Under the pieces are notes generated by a model that saw only the letters and a program-made list of their open reading frames with translations, did not search any database and had not been told where the DNA came from. Source: Mesorhizobium sp. ORS 3324 (lineage in GTDB: Bacteria; Pseudomonadota; Alphaproteobacteria; Rhizobiales; Rhizobiaceae). From it: DNA of 64,000 bases. A program made the translations under genes and the position numbers. This document shows positions 50,760-59,966 of the stretch, piece by piece (the stretch's first letter is position 1; each line of letters begins with the position of its first letter). Location of the stretch: NCBI GenBank assembly GCA_000824825.2, contig LM655194.1:491632-555631 (forward strand), written 5' to 3'.

Positions 50760-51636
50760 CCCCGAAATCAAATCCTACGAACCCTATCACGAAAGCCAGT
50801 CGGCGGCGGTAACCGAAAGCCGACCGGTGCGCATTGTGGCGATGGCCGTGGCTTTCGCCTTCCTCGCCATCTTCCTGCTCTTGCCGCTGATCGTCGTCTT
50901 CAACGAAGCGTTTGCCAAGGGCGCCAGCGCCTATAGCGAGGCGCTGGCCAACCCGGATACGCGCTCGGCGATCCGCCTGACGCTTTTGGTGGCGGCGATC
51001 TCGGTGCCGCTCAACGCCGTCTTCGGCATCTCCGCCGCCTGGGCGATCGCCAAGTTCGAGTTCAGGGGCAAGGCGTTCCTGACCACGCTGATCGACCTGC
51101 CCTTCTCGGTCTCGCCCGTCATCTCGGGCCTGGTCTATGTGCTCCTTTTCGGCGCACAAGGGCTGCTCGGCGAATGGCTGAAGGCGCACGGCATCCAGAT
51201 TTTGTTCGCCGTGCCGGGCATCGTGCTGGCCACCGTCTTCGTCACCTTCCCCTTCGTCGCCCGCGAGCTGATCCCGCTGATGCAGGAGCAGGGCAATGGC
51301 GACGAAGAGGCCGCGCTTTCACTGGGCGCCAGTGGCTGGCAGACCTTCAGGTATGTAACGCTGCCCAACGTCAAATGGGGCCTGCTCTATGGCGTGCTGC
51401 TGTGCAACGCCCGCGCCATGGGTGAGTTCGGCGCGGTTTCGGTGGTGTCGGGCCACATACGCGGCCTTACCAACACCATGCCGCTCCATGTCGAGATCCT
51501 GTACAATGAATACAACGCCGTCGGCGCCTTCGCCGTCGCTTCGCTGCTTGCCGGCCTGGCACTGGTGACGCTGGTCTTGAAAACACTGCTCGAGATGCGC
51601 TACGGCGCCGAGATCGCCGCGACGCGCGGACACTGA
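50752..51636 (+). CDS. cysW: Sulfate/thiosulfate ABC transporter permease CysW
   Basis: Inner-membrane permease of 294 residues. Family motifs: [43 protein letters not shown], the EAA loop [22 protein letters not shown] and the [19 protein letters not shown] segment typical of CysW. It overlaps cysT by 8 bases. A 51-base palindrome begins at the base after its stop codon. Confidence 0.94.
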   Translation: MADPEIKSYEPYHESQSAAVTESRPVRIVAMAVAFAFLAIFLLLPLIVVFNEAFAKGASAYSEALANPDTRSAIRLTLLVAAISVPLNAVFGISAAWAIAKFEFRGKAFLTTLIDLPFSVSPVISGLVYVLLFGAQGLLGEWLKAHGIQILFAVPGIVLATVFVTFPFVARELIPLMQEQGNGDEEAALSLGASGWQTFRYVTLPNVKWGLLYGVLLCNARAMGEFGAVSVVSGHIRGLTNTMPLHVEILYNEYNAVGAFAVASLLAGLALVTLVLKTLLEMRYGAEIAATRGH

Positions 51637-51687
51637 GATGCATGTCGCCCAAAAGTGTGCAGCGGTTTTGGGACAACGATATGCATC
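51637..51687. repeat. 51-bp palindromic element between cysW and cysA
   Basis: It begins GATGCATGTCGCCCAAAA and ends TTTTGGG-ACAACGAT-ATGCATC, so both the outer GATGCAT/ATGCATC and the inner CCCAAAA/TTTTGGG arms pair around GTGTGCAGCG. It starts directly after the cysW stop and ends 19 bases before the cysA start. I recall the same sequence as a frequent intergenic palindrome in Mesorhizobium and Rhizobium; a genome search would confirm. Confidence 0.7.
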
Positions 51688-51706
51688 AACTAACTGAGGG
51701 ATCTGT

Positions 51707-52750
51707 ATGGAAGTTCGCGTTGTCAACGTGCGCAAGGAGTTCGAGCGGTTTCCTGCGCTCCATGACGTATCGCTCGACATAAGGTCGGGCGAGCTCATCG
51801 CGCTGCTCGGGCCGTCCGGTTCAGGCAAGACGACCCTGCTCAGGCTGATCGCCGGCCTGGAGCGCCCGACCAAGGGCGCAATCTTCTTTGGCGAGGAGGA
51901 CGCCTCGCAGAAGTCGATCCAGGAGCGCAATGTCGGCTTCGTCTTCCAGCATTACGCGCTGTTCCGCCACATGACGGTTGCCGACAATATCGGCTTCGGG
52001 CTGAAGGTCCGGCACGGCGCCGCGCGTCCGTCGGCGCAGGAAATCCGCCGCCGCGCCTCCGAATTGCTCGACCTTGTCCAGCTTTCGGGGCTGGAAAAGC
52101 GCTATCCGGCACAGCTCTCCGGCGGTCAGCGCCAGCGCGTGGCGCTGGCGCGCGCCATGGCGATCGAGCCCAAGGTGCTGCTGCTTGACGAACCGTTCGG
52201 CGCCCTCGACGCCCAGGTGCGCCGCGAGCTTCGCCGCTGGCTGCGCGAGATCCATGACGCCACCGGCCACACCACGGTCTTCGTCACCCACGACCAGGAA
52301 GAGGCTTTGGAGCTTGCCGACCGCGTTGTGGTGATGAGCCAGGGCCGCATCGAGCAGGTCGGCTCAGCCGACGAGATCTACGACATCCCAAACTCGCCCT
52401 TCGTCTATAACTTCGTCGGCGAATCGAGCTCGCTGCCGGTCAAGGTCGAAGATGGCCAACTGTGGATCGCCGACCGGCCGATCGGGCTGTCGGCACCGCA
52501 GGGGGCGCCTTCGGGCCAAGCGTTGCTCTATTTCCGCCCACACGATGTCGAGTTGCTCGACGGCTGCAGCGGCTGCATAGCCGGCACGGTCGCAGCCAGC
52601 CGGCGCGTTGCCGGCACCAGACGGGTGGAGCTCGAGGTGGGCGGCGAGCGCCAGCGCGTGGAGATCGAACTGCCGGTCGACCATCCTGCGGCACAGAAGA
52701 GCCGGGTGGCCTTCAGGCCCCGGCGCTGGAAGCTTTTCCCGGCCTCCTGA
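51707..52750 (+). CDS. cysA: Sulfate/thiosulfate ABC transporter ATP-binding protein CysA
   Basis: Cytoplasmic ATPase of 347 residues. Walker A is GPSGSGKTT (K41), the signature LSGGQRQR, Walker B LLLDEPFGALD, and the H-loop VFVTHDQEEAL. A C-terminal TOBE-like domain (about 240-345) follows, with FRPHDVEL. It energises CysTW. It is separated from cysW by 70 bases containing a palindromic element. The 192 bases after its stop hold no clear terminator. Confidence 0.94.
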   Translation: MEVRVVNVRKEFERFPALHDVSLDIRSGELIALLGPSGSGKTTLLRLIAGLERPTKGAIFFGEEDASQKSIQERNVGFVFQHYALFRHMTVADNIGFGLKVRHGAARPSAQEIRRRASELLDLVQLSGLEKRYPAQLSGGQRQRVALARAMAIEPKVLLLDEPFGALDAQVRRELRRWLREIHDATGHTTVFVTHDQEEALELADRVVVMSQGRIEQVGSADEIYDIPNSPFVYNFVGESSSLPVKVEDGQLWIADRPIGLSAPQGAPSGQALLYFRPHDVELLDGCSGCIAGTVAASRRVAGTRRVELEVGGERQRVEIELPVDHPAAQKSRVAFRPRRWKLFPAS

Positions 52751-52904
52751 CTTTCTGGCTGTCGCTTTCCTGCGGCGCCCACCGATGAATCTGCTTGGAA
52801 GAAAATCCTGCCAAATAGCTGTTTTCGCGGCGCATTTTCCTGACACCTGCCATCCACCCGGATCGCATGCCTCGTCGGACCAGACTTTCCTTCTTATGGT
52901 CGCA

Positions 52905-52914
52905 CTATAGTTTC
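52905..52914. promoter_or_regulatory. CTATAGTTTC motif before the second sulfate-binding protein
   Basis: It matches CTATAAATTC (48741-48750) at 8 of 10 bases and sits 28 bases before the start, close to the 33 bases in the first copy. It indicates a separate promoter for the gene at 52943. Confidence 0.35.
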
Positions 52915-52942
52915 TGATTGTTCCGAAGGAGACTTCGTTTTC

Positions 52943-53929
52943 ATGAAGCGCTTATTGGTTGGCATCGCCGCTTTCGTCGGCATCGTCCTCGCCTCCGCCC
53001 AAGCCTGGTCGGCCGACAGACTCCTGAACGCCTCCTACGACGTTGGCCGCGAATTGTTCGCCGACATCAACAAGGCCTTCATCGCCGAGCATCCCGGCGT
53101 GGCGGTCGATCAGTCCCATGCCGGCGCCTCGGCGCAGGCGCGCGCCGTCGCCGACGGCCTGGGTGCCGACGTCGTCACTTTCAACCAGGTCACCGACATC
53201 GATTTCCTGGTCAAGAAGGGTCTCGTTTCAGCCGACTGGCAGAAGGATTTCCCGGACAACGCCTCGCCCTTCTATTCGCTGCCATCCTTCCTGGTGCGCG
53301 CCGGCAATCCCAAGCACATCAAGGACTGGAACGATCTGGTGCGCGACGACGTGCAGGTGATCTTCCCCAACCCGAAGACATCGGGCAATGCGCGCTACAC
53401 CTATCTGGCGGCAACAGCCTACGCCAAGGAGGCCTTTAAGGGTGACGACGCCAAGGTGAAGGAGTTCATCACCAAGCTGTTCAACAACGTGCCGATCTTC
53501 GATACCGGCGGCCGCGCCGCCACCACCACCTTCGTGCAGCGCGAGATCGGCGACGTGCTGATCACCTTCGAGTCGGAGACGCGGGGCATCCGCAAGGAGT
53601 ATGGCGACGACAAGTTCGAGCAGGTCACGCCCTCGGTCAGCCTGCTGGCCGAATTCCCGGTGGCGATCGTCGACAAGGTCGCCGACGAGCACGGCAGCCG
53701 CGATCTTGCCAAGACCTATCTCGACTTTCTCTATTCGCCGGAGGGCCAGGACATCGCCGCCCGCAACGGACTGCGAGTCCGCGACACCGCTGTCGCCGCC
53801 AAATACAAGGCCGACTTTCCCGACGTTCGCCTGCTGACGGTGGAGGAAGTCTTCGGCGGCTGGGACAAGGTGCAGAAAGAGCATTTCGCCGCGGGCGGCC
53901 TGCTCGACCAGGCCTACGGCAACCGCTAG
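52943..53929 (+). CDS. Sulfate/thiosulfate ABC transporter substrate-binding protein (copy 2)
   Basis: Periplasmic sulfate-binding protein of 328 residues. The signal peptide (LLVGIAAFVGIVLASAQAWS) is followed by LLNASYDVGRELFADINKAF, QSHAGASAQARAVADGL, KHIKDWNDLV and NPKTSGNARYTYLAATAY. The pattern is the same as copy 1, but signal and many residues differ, so it is an old paralogue. It lies after cysA with its own GGAG and promoter-like motif. One copy may prefer thiosulfate and the other sulfate, as in E. coli CysP and Sbp; which is which cannot be told. Confidence 0.93.
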   Translation: MKRLLVGIAAFVGIVLASAQAWSADRLLNASYDVGRELFADINKAFIAEHPGVAVDQSHAGASAQARAVADGLGADVVTFNQVTDIDFLVKKGLVSADWQKDFPDNASPFYSLPSFLVRAGNPKHIKDWNDLVRDDVQVIFPNPKTSGNARYTYLAATAYAKEAFKGDDAKVKEFITKLFNNVPIFDTGGRAATTTFVQREIGDVLITFESETRGIRKEYGDDKFEQVTPSVSLLAEFPVAIVDKVADEHGSRDLAKTYLDFLYSPEGQDIAARNGLRVRDTAVAAKYKADFPDVRLLTVEEVFGGWDKVQKEHFAAGGLLDQAYGNR

Positions 53930-53952
53930 CCGCTCTCGATCGGATAGAGCAG

Positions 53953-53982
53953 GAAGGCCGGCTTTGCCGGCTTTCTTCGTTA
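53953..53982 (+). terminator. Terminator after the second sulfate-binding protein
   Basis: GGCCGGC-TTT-GCCGGC is a compact stem followed by TTTCTTCGTT, 24 bases after the stop (53929). It fits an intrinsic terminator with an interrupted T-tract. Confidence 0.65.
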
Positions 53983-54178
53983 ACTGGCACAGGCATCGCT
54001 TTGCCGGGGAAATCACCGCGGCCACTGTGAAAAACGTTACGAAGAATCAACGCGTTTGCGCCTAAACCTGTGCTGACGAATTGTTGTGCCAAAACGCGCG
54101 CGCGGCAAAACTGTCATGATTTGCACACAAACAACCGCCAGATGCAGGGCTATTGGGGTTTGATAAACTGAATCGGGC

Positions 54179-54628
54179 ATGCTGACCAAAAAAGGCAAAT
54201 ACGGGCTCAAGGCCCTTGTGCATCTTGCCAGCCTGCCGGCTGGTCAGCTTGCATTCGTCAACGACATCGCGGTCGCCAACAACATCCCGAAGAAATTCCT
54301 GGATGCGATCCTCGGCGAATTGCGCAATGCCGGTTTCGTGCAGAGCCGCAAGGGCAAGGAAGGCGGCTATCGCCTCGCCAGGCCTGCTTCCGAGATCAAG
54401 ATCGGCCATGTCGTGCGCGTGCTGGACGGGCCGCTGGCGCCGATTCCTTGCGCCAGCCGCACGCAATACCAGCGTTGCGAGGATTGCGACGAAGCGACCT
54501 GCCAAGTCCGCCACATGATGCTGGAAGTGCGCCAGGCGATCGCCGAGGTGCTCGACAATCGCAGCCTCGCCGCCATGCGCGACGCCGACAACGACGATTT
54601 CCCTGCCGAACTGACCTCCCAGATCTGA
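54179..54628 (+). CDS. Rrf2-family transcriptional regulator next to sulfate transport genes
   Basis: DNA-binding regulator of 149 residues. The winged-helix part is MLTKKGKYGLKALVHLASLPAG and KKFLDAILGELRNAGFVQSRKGKEGGYRLARP. Four cysteines (91, 100, 103, 108 in PCASRTQYQRCEDCDEATC) could hold an Fe-S cluster or metal. Related Rrf2 proteins (CymR in Bacillus) repress cysteine and sulfate uptake genes. Its place 250 bases after the second sulfate-binding gene makes control of those genes a fair guess, unproven. Confidence 0.85.
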   Translation: MLTKKGKYGLKALVHLASLPAGQLAFVNDIAVANNIPKKFLDAILGELRNAGFVQSRKGKEGGYRLARPASEIKIGHVVRVLDGPLAPIPCASRTQYQRCEDCDEATCQVRHMMLEVRQAIAEVLDNRSLAAMRDADNDDFPAELTSQI

Positions 54629-54718
54629 ACGCGTGCTCCACCCTGCGGCTTGCGCCTCAGTTGCCTGTCTGCCTTGGACGCAGTAAAGCGGCTGAAGGAC
54701 GCAACAGGGCTCTGGCGC

Positions 54719-55870
54719 ATGAGGCTGTTTTGGCTTGGCAGTTCCCGCAGGGCCAGCCGGCAACCGTCATCGGCCAGCACCTACCGCACCGAGATCATCG
54801 CTGACGTGCGGGTGCCGGAGCGCGGCGAAACCGTCCGCTTCTTCAGCCGCAAGCTTGTCCGCCCCGGCAAGCTGCGCCGCGTCTCCAACAAGGACCTGCG
54901 CGAAAGCCTGCTGTCCTGCTTCTATCTGGGCGTGGCGGCGGCCCTGCCGGTCGCCTCCTGGGCGCCGATCTGTGACTGGGTCTCGACGCTCCGGCACAGG
55001 CGCCATTTTCGCAAGGACTTCGCGCACTACGACGTTGCTGTAAGAGCGGTTCTCGGCGATGACGTCGACACGAGAGGCCTTTTCAGGGGCCATCTCGCCG
55101 CCATGCATCGCCGCCGCTTCGTGCCTGCAGCCCATCTGGTTTCCGGCCGCCGCTGGTCGCCGGCAATCCGGCTGGAGGGCATCGACGGCCTGCGCCAGGC
55201 CTTGCAGCGCGGCCGCGGCGCCATCGTCTGGTGCGATCAGTTCACCGCACAGACCGTCATGGGCAAGCGCGCCCTCTTCGAGGCCGGCGTAGAGGCCCAT
55301 CAGGTCAGCGTCAACTTCCACGGCTTCTCGGAAAGCAGGTTCGGCCTGCGCGTCATCAACCCGCCGCTGGTCAAGGTCGAGAACCGCTTCCTGAAGAGCC
55401 GCATCGTCTTCGAGCGCGCCGACGCCTATCAGGTCACCGCGCGCATCCAGAAGACGCTGAAGGAAAACGGCGTCGTACTGATGACCAACACTATCCACGC
55501 AGGCTCCACCTTCGCGGAGCTTGCCATGGGCGAGCGCGGCTGGACCCACCTCGCCTCGGCGCCGGCGAATTTCGCGGTGCGCGCGGGTGCTGCGCTGTTT
55601 GCCATGGCGACGCTGGAGACGGAACCGTTTCGCGAATACCTGGCGATCGTCAGCCCGGAGCTGAGGCCCAACGCCGCCCTGCCGACATCCCTGCCGGCAA
55701 GGGACGTGGCGGCGAAGGACCTTGTTCGGCACGCGGGCTACATCCTGCTCAAGCGCGACCACTTGCTGCAAGCGGTCAAATTGCACCCGGAGCAGATGAT
55801 GGCCTGGTCCAGCGCCCACCGGCTTACCGAGCGACAGGGGCAAGCCGCGGTCGGCAACGACGTCGGCTAA
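54719..55870 (+). CDS. Lipid A acyltransferase-like (LPLAT) protein with degenerate catalytic motif
   Basis: Predicted 383-residue protein resembling the HtrB/LpxL acyltransferase fold. LRRVSNKDLRESLLSCFYLGVAAALP, the RAVLGDDVDTRGLFRGHLA helix, ALQRGRGAIVWCDQF and LKENGVVLMTNTIHAGS align with family features. At the catalytic HxxxxD/E site the sequence is CDQFTAQ (172-178), with aspartate and glutamine in place of histidine and acid. It may be a non-acylating relative; function unknown. It starts 90 bases after the Rrf2 gene; a longer TTG start at 54650 is possible. Its stop overlaps the convergent gntK stop. Confidence 0.6.
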   Translation: MRLFWLGSSRRASRQPSSASTYRTEIIADVRVPERGETVRFFSRKLVRPGKLRRVSNKDLRESLLSCFYLGVAAALPVASWAPICDWVSTLRHRRHFRKDFAHYDVAVRAVLGDDVDTRGLFRGHLAAMHRRRFVPAAHLVSGRRWSPAIRLEGIDGLRQALQRGRGAIVWCDQFTAQTVMGKRALFEAGVEAHQVSVNFHGFSESRFGLRVINPPLVKVENRFLKSRIVFERADAYQVTARIQKTLKENGVVLMTNTIHAGSTFAELAMGERGWTHLASAPANFAVRAGAALFAMATLETEPFREYLAIVSPELRPNAALPTSLPARDVAAKDLVRHAGYILLKRDHLLQAVKLHPEQMMAWSSAHRLTERQGQAAVGNDVG

Positions 55871-56370
55871 CCGAGCAGTTCTTTCACGATCCCGGCAACG
55901 GTCCGTGTTGCATCCATCGTTGCCGCCCGCTCGTCCGCGCCCGGTTCTTCCAGGGTCGCGAACTGGCTGTCGACCAGGCTGGCCGGCATGAAATGGCCTT
56001 TGCGGCCGGCGACCCGCCGCCAGGCGGTCTCGCGATCGATCCTGAGATAGAGGAAGAAGATGTCGGGACAGAAGCGGCGCAGCCGGTCGCGGTAGCTGCG
56101 TTTCAGCGCCGAGCAGGCCGCCACCGCTTTCTGCCCGCCGCCGACCGAGGCCGCGATGCGCTCGCCGACGGCGTCAAGCCAGCCCTCGCGCAACGCATCC
56201 GTCAACGGCTCGCCGCGCGCCATGCGCGCTACGTTTTCCGGCGGATGCAACCTGTCGCCCTCGATGAAGACCGCCTTCAGTGTCTCGGCCAGCGCCTCGC
56301 CGACGACCGTCTTGCCGCAGCCGGCCACGCCCATCACAACGATCGCCTGCGCTGACCGGACGTCATTCAT
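55867..56370 (-). CDS. gntK: Gluconokinase
   Basis: Cytoplasmic kinase of 167 residues that phosphorylates D-gluconate to 6-phosphogluconate for the Entner-Doudoroff or pentose phosphate route. P-loop MGVAGCGKT (K20). Family motifs: FIEGDRLHPPENVARMARGEPLTDALREGWL, ACSALKRSYRDRLR and KGHFMPASLVDSQFATLE. GGAG is 7 bases before the ATG at 56370. It is last in the CUT2 transporter operon, which points to gluconate or a related sugar acid as the imported compound. Confidence 0.93.
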   Translation of the reverse strand: MNDVRSAQAIVVMGVAGCGKTVVGEALAETLKAVFIEGDRLHPPENVARMARGEPLTDALREGWLDAVGERIAASVGGGQKAVAACSALKRSYRDRLRRFCPDIFFLYLRIDRETAWRRVAGRKGHFMPASLVDSQFATLEEPGADERAATMDATRTVAGIVKELLG

Positions 56371-56414
56371 GCGAGGCTCCTGGGGCTGCGGTCTTGCTCT
56401 TGTCTCATCCACGA

Positions 56415-57401
56415 TCAGCGATTTGCCGGCGTGCGCCCATAAAGCAGAAGCATGGCGACGATGACAACGCCGTAGATGATCTGCCGTCCCGCTTCCGGCA
56501 TCTGCATGACCGAAAGGATCGACTGCAGCAACGTGATCAGGATCACGCCGGCGACGGTGCCGAGATAGGAACCGCGCCCGCCGAGGATCGAAGTGCCGCC
56601 CAGGACCACCGCCGCGATCGACGGCAACAGATACGCGTCGCCCATCGACTGCGCCGCCTTCGATGCATAGCCGGCGAGAAGCACGCCGCCGAAAGCCGAG
56701 AGTCCGCCCGAAACGGCGAAGGCGATCATCACCACGCGGCGCGTGTCGATGCCGGACAGGTAAGCGGCGCGCTCGCGGTTGCCGATGCCGTAGACGGCGC
56801 GGCCGAAGCTGGTGCGGGTCAGCACGAAGACCGTCGCCGCGCCGATCAGCGCCCAGATGATGACCGCGTTCGGCACAGCCGGAACGGCAAAGCCAGTGGC
56901 GAGGTAACGCATTGCCGCCGTCGCCGAATCCTGCGGTGAGAACCCGCCCGTGTAGACCACCATCAGCCCTTGCGCGACGGCGTTGGTGGCCAGAGTGATG
57001 ATCATCGAGGGGATGCGCAGGTAAGCGACGCCGATGCCGTTGACGATGCCGATCGCCACACCGCACAGGATGCCGAACGGGATGGCGAGCGCGACGCCGA
57101 CCGTACCATAGGCGGCCGCCGCGCAGGCCATCATGGCGCCTGTCGCCACCGACCACGGCACGGACAGGTCGATCTGCCCGAGCAGGATGACCAGCATCAT
57201 GCCGGTGGCAATCACGCCAAGGAACGACGCGACCTTCAGCTGCTGCAGGAGATATTCCGGCGACAGGAAGCTGCGCGAATAGAGGCTCCCCAGAAGAAGC
57301 AGCACCACGATGCAGGCGAAGGCGGTGACCACCGCGGGGTCGGCGCGGCGAATGAATTTCGGCATGCGGCCGGCGATGCCGCCAAGCGTCGTTTCGCTCA
57401 C
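56415..57401 (-). CDS. CUT2-type sugar ABC transporter permease (second)
   Basis: Inner-membrane permease of 328 residues (RbsC/BPD_transp_2 family) with about nine hydrophobic helices. Motifs: MMLVILLGQIDLSVPWSVATGAM, GIGNRERAAYLSGIDTRRVVM and LLPSIAAVVLGGTSILGGRGS. It begins with a GTG at 57401 that overlaps the TGA of the first permease (GTGA), and the extra N-terminal residues SETTLGGIAGR keep the frame. The in-frame ATG at 57365 is the alternative. Confidence 0.9.
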   Translation of the reverse strand: MSETTLGGIAGRMPKFIRRADPAVVTAFACIVVLLLLGSLYSRSFLSPEYLLQQLKVASFLGVIATGMMLVILLGQIDLSVPWSVATGAMMACAAAAYGTVGVALAIPFGILCGVAIGIVNGIGVAYLRIPSMIITLATNAVAQGLMVVYTGGFSPQDSATAAMRYLATGFAVPAVPNAVIIWALIGAATVFVLTRTSFGRAVYGIGNRERAAYLSGIDTRRVVMIAFAVSGGLSAFGGVLLAGYASKAAQSMGDAYLLPSIAAVVLGGTSILGGRGSYLGTVAGVILITLLQSILSVMQMPEAGRQIIYGVVIVAMLLLYGRTPANR

Positions 57402-58378
57402 AGGAACCACTCCAGCCGGTTGCGCACCCTGAACAGCGCGAAGGCGCCGAGGCTGACCGCGATCAACAGGACAACGCCTTGGAACAGCGGCTGCCATAGC
57501 GGATCGAAGTCGAAGACGAACAGGAGGTCGCCGATGGTGCGGAAGGCGAGCGCGCCGAAGATTGCGCCGATGGCGCTGCCCTTGCCGCCGAATAGCGACA
57601 CGCCGCCGAGCACGACGGCTGCGATCGAGAACAGCGTGTAGGCATTGCCGCTGGCATAAGCGGCCTCGCCCGTATAGGTGAAGAAGGTGAGGAACAAGCC
57701 GCCGATCGCCGCAAGCAGGCCGGCCAGCGTATAGGCAAGGAACTTGCCGCGGCGGATCGGCACGCCCGACATATAGGCCGCCGTCTCGGAAGAACCCGCC
57801 GCATAGGCCGCCCGGCCGAGCTCGGAGCGGCTGAACGGCACCCAGATGACGAGCACGACGACAAACAGCGCCACAAGGCTCGCCGGCACGATCCCGAAGA
57901 AGCGCCCGGTGAGGAAATCGGCGAGATCCTCGTTGACGGAGCCGCCTGGGACCGGGCGCAGCAACAGCGCCAGCCCGAAATAGACTGCACCTGATGCGAT
58001 GGTCGCCACGATCGGCTGCAGCCGGCCGTAGATGACGATGGCGCCGTTGACCGCCCCGCAGAGCAGCCCCGTGCCGACCACCGCGATCACGCCGAATGCG
58101 GTTTCGAGCCCGGTGCCGACCACCAGCCAGGAAGCCATGCAGTTGGTCAGCGTGAAGATCATGCCTACCGACAGGTCGATGCCGGCGGTGATCACCACGA
58201 GCGTCTGCGCCATCGCGACGAAAGCGAGCAGAACGCCCTTGTTGGCCGCCGTCTGCACGACATTGGCGGTGAAGCCGGCCGGATGGTTCGCGCTGTAGAT
58301 CGCGAACATGACGATGAATATGGCGAATGCCAGCAGTGTTCCCCGCTGCTCGGCCAGCCAGTAGCGCCAATCCTTCAC
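57398..58378 (-). CDS. CUT2-type sugar ABC transporter permease (first)
   Basis: Inner-membrane permease of 326 residues (RbsC family). Motifs: VAMAQTLVVITAGIDLSVGMIF, YAAGSSETAAYMSGVPIRRGKFLAY and LFSIAAVVLGGVSLFGGKGSAIG. The start overlaps the ATPase stop (ATGA) and the end overlaps the next permease, so the four transport genes are coupled. With two different permeases the channel should be a heterodimer, unlike the RbsC homodimer. Confidence 0.92.
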   Translation of the reverse strand: MKDWRYWLAEQRGTLLAFAIFIVMFAIYSANHPAGFTANVVQTAANKGVLLAFVAMAQTLVVITAGIDLSVGMIFTLTNCMASWLVVGTGLETAFGVIAVVGTGLLCGAVNGAIVIYGRLQPIVATIASGAVYFGLALLLRPVPGGSVNEDLADFLTGRFFGIVPASLVALFVVVLVIWVPFSRSELGRAAYAAGSSETAAYMSGVPIRRGKFLAYTLAGLLAAIGGLFLTFFTYTGEAAYASGNAYTLFSIAAVVLGGVSLFGGKGSAIGAIFGALAFRTIGDLLFVFDFDPLWQPLFQGVVLLIAVSLGAFALFRVRNRLEWFL

Positions 58379-59928
58379 GCTTCGCCTCCTTTCCCGGCGC
58401 CACGACCTGCGCTTTCGCCGTGGATGTTGAGGGCACTGGCGATAAGCGCATGCTCGGTGATCTCGGCGCCGACGAGCTCGCGCTTCACCGCGCCATCGTA
58501 AAGCACCAGCACGCGGTCGCAGCAGCCGATCAGCTCGTCATAGTCGGTCGAATAGAACAGGATCGCAGCGCCCGCGTCGGCCAGCTTGCGCATCAGCTGG
58601 TAGAGCTCCTGCTTGGTGCCGACATCGATGCCGCGCGTCGGATCGTTGAGCAGGATGATGCGCGGCTGCCGCATCAGCCATTTGGCGATCACCACCTTTT
58701 GCTGGTTGCCGCCAGAGAGCGCGCCGACCGGAATGTCGAGGCCCGCCGACTTGATGGCTAGAAGACCGACCATGTCGTCGATCAGCCGTTGCTCGGCGGC
58801 GCGGTCGATGACGCCCGCTTTCGACAACCTGTCGAGCGCTGCGAAGGACAGGTTCTCACGCACCGTCATCGGCAGCATCAGCCCTTCCGTCTTGCGGTCT
58901 TCCGGGATCAGGGCCATGCCGATGCGGGCATCGCTCGCGGCGGAAGGGCTTGCGATCGAAACCGGCCTGCCGTCGACCAGGATCTGTCCGGAAAGGCCGC
59001 GCAGCACGCCGAAGAAGGCGAGCAGCAATTCGCGCTGGCCCTGGCCGTCGAGGCCGCCGAGTCCGATGACCTCGCCGGCTCCAATCGACAATGAGATATT
59101 GTCCAGCCGGTCGCTCCAGGAGAGGTTGCGCGCCTCCAGCACCGGAACCGCGCCGGAGTGCGAGCGGACCGGCTTCGGCGGGAAAATGTGGCTGTATTCG
59201 CGGCCGATCATCAATTCGACGACTTCGTTGTCGCTCTTCGAGCCCGCCGCGTAGCTGGCGACATTGCGGCCGTTGCGGAACACCGTGCATTGGTCGGCAA
59301 GCTCGGCGATCTCATTCATACGGTGCGAGATGTAGAGCAGCGCCAGCCCTTCCTCGCGTAGCCGCTTGAGCACGCCGAATATCTTGGCGACATCGGCCGC
59401 CGTCAGCGCCGAGGTCGCCTCGTCGAGGATCAGGATGCGCGGCTTCCTGGCCAAGGCCTTGGCGATCTCGACCATCTGCCGGCGCGACAGCGGCAGGTCC
59501 TTGACCAGGGCCAGCGGATGAATGTCGGAGGCGCCCGCCCGGGCAAGCGCCTCCTCCGCGATGCGCCGCTGCGCCTTGCGGTCGATCATGCCGAAGCGCT
59601 TCGGCGGACCGGAGATGACGATGTTGTCGGCGACGCTGAGTTCCGGGATCAGCGACAGCTCCTGGAAGATGCAGACGATGCCGGCCTGATTTGCCGCCGC
59701 AGGTGAGGCGAAAGTCACCTCGCTCCCTTCCAGCATCATGCGACCCTCGTCGGGCGCGACGACGCCGGCCATGACCTTGATCAGCGTCGATTTGCCGGCG
59801 CCGTTTTCGCCGAGGATGGCGTGGATGCTGCCGGCCGTGACGGAAAGGTCGGCCTTCTCCAAGGCACGCACGCCGCCATAGCGCTTGGATATGCCTTCCA
59901 TGCGGAAAAGCGGAACCGCGCCGTCCAT
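58375..59928 (-). CDS. CUT2-type sugar ABC transporter ATP-binding protein (RbsA-like, double domain)
   Basis: Cytoplasmic ATPase of 517 residues with two ABC halves. The N-terminal half has GENGAGKST (K46), LSRRQMVEIAKAL and ILDEATSALT; the C-terminal half starts LSLSIGAGEVIGLGGLDGQGQREL, has a degenerate Walker A as usual in the family, and LSGGNQQKVVIAKWLM with LLNDPTRGIDVGTKQELY. It follows the binding-protein gene after 77 bases containing a 13-bp perfect hairpin. Confidence 0.93.
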   Translation of the reverse strand: MDGAVPLFRMEGISKRYGGVRALEKADLSVTAGSIHAILGENGAGKSTLIKVMAGVVAPDEGRMMLEGSEVTFASPAAANQAGIVCIFQELSLIPELSVADNIVISGPPKRFGMIDRKAQRRIAEEALARAGASDIHPLALVKDLPLSRRQMVEIAKALARKPRILILDEATSALTAADVAKIFGVLKRLREEGLALLYISHRMNEIAELADQCTVFRNGRNVASYAAGSKSDNEVVELMIGREYSHIFPPKPVRSHSGAVPVLEARNLSWSDRLDNISLSIGAGEVIGLGGLDGQGQRELLLAFFGVLRGLSGQILVDGRPVSIASPSAASDARIGMALIPEDRKTEGLMLPMTVRENLSFAALDRLSKAGVIDRAAEQRLIDDMVGLLAIKSAGLDIPVGALSGGNQQKVVIAKWLMRQPRIILLNDPTRGIDVGTKQELYQLMRKLADAGAAILFYSTDYDELIGCCDRVLVLYDGAVKRELVGAEITEHALIASALNIHGESAGRGAGKGGEA

Positions 59929-59966
59929 CAGCCCTCCCCAGGCCTGTTCGCGATTGGCATCAAGCG

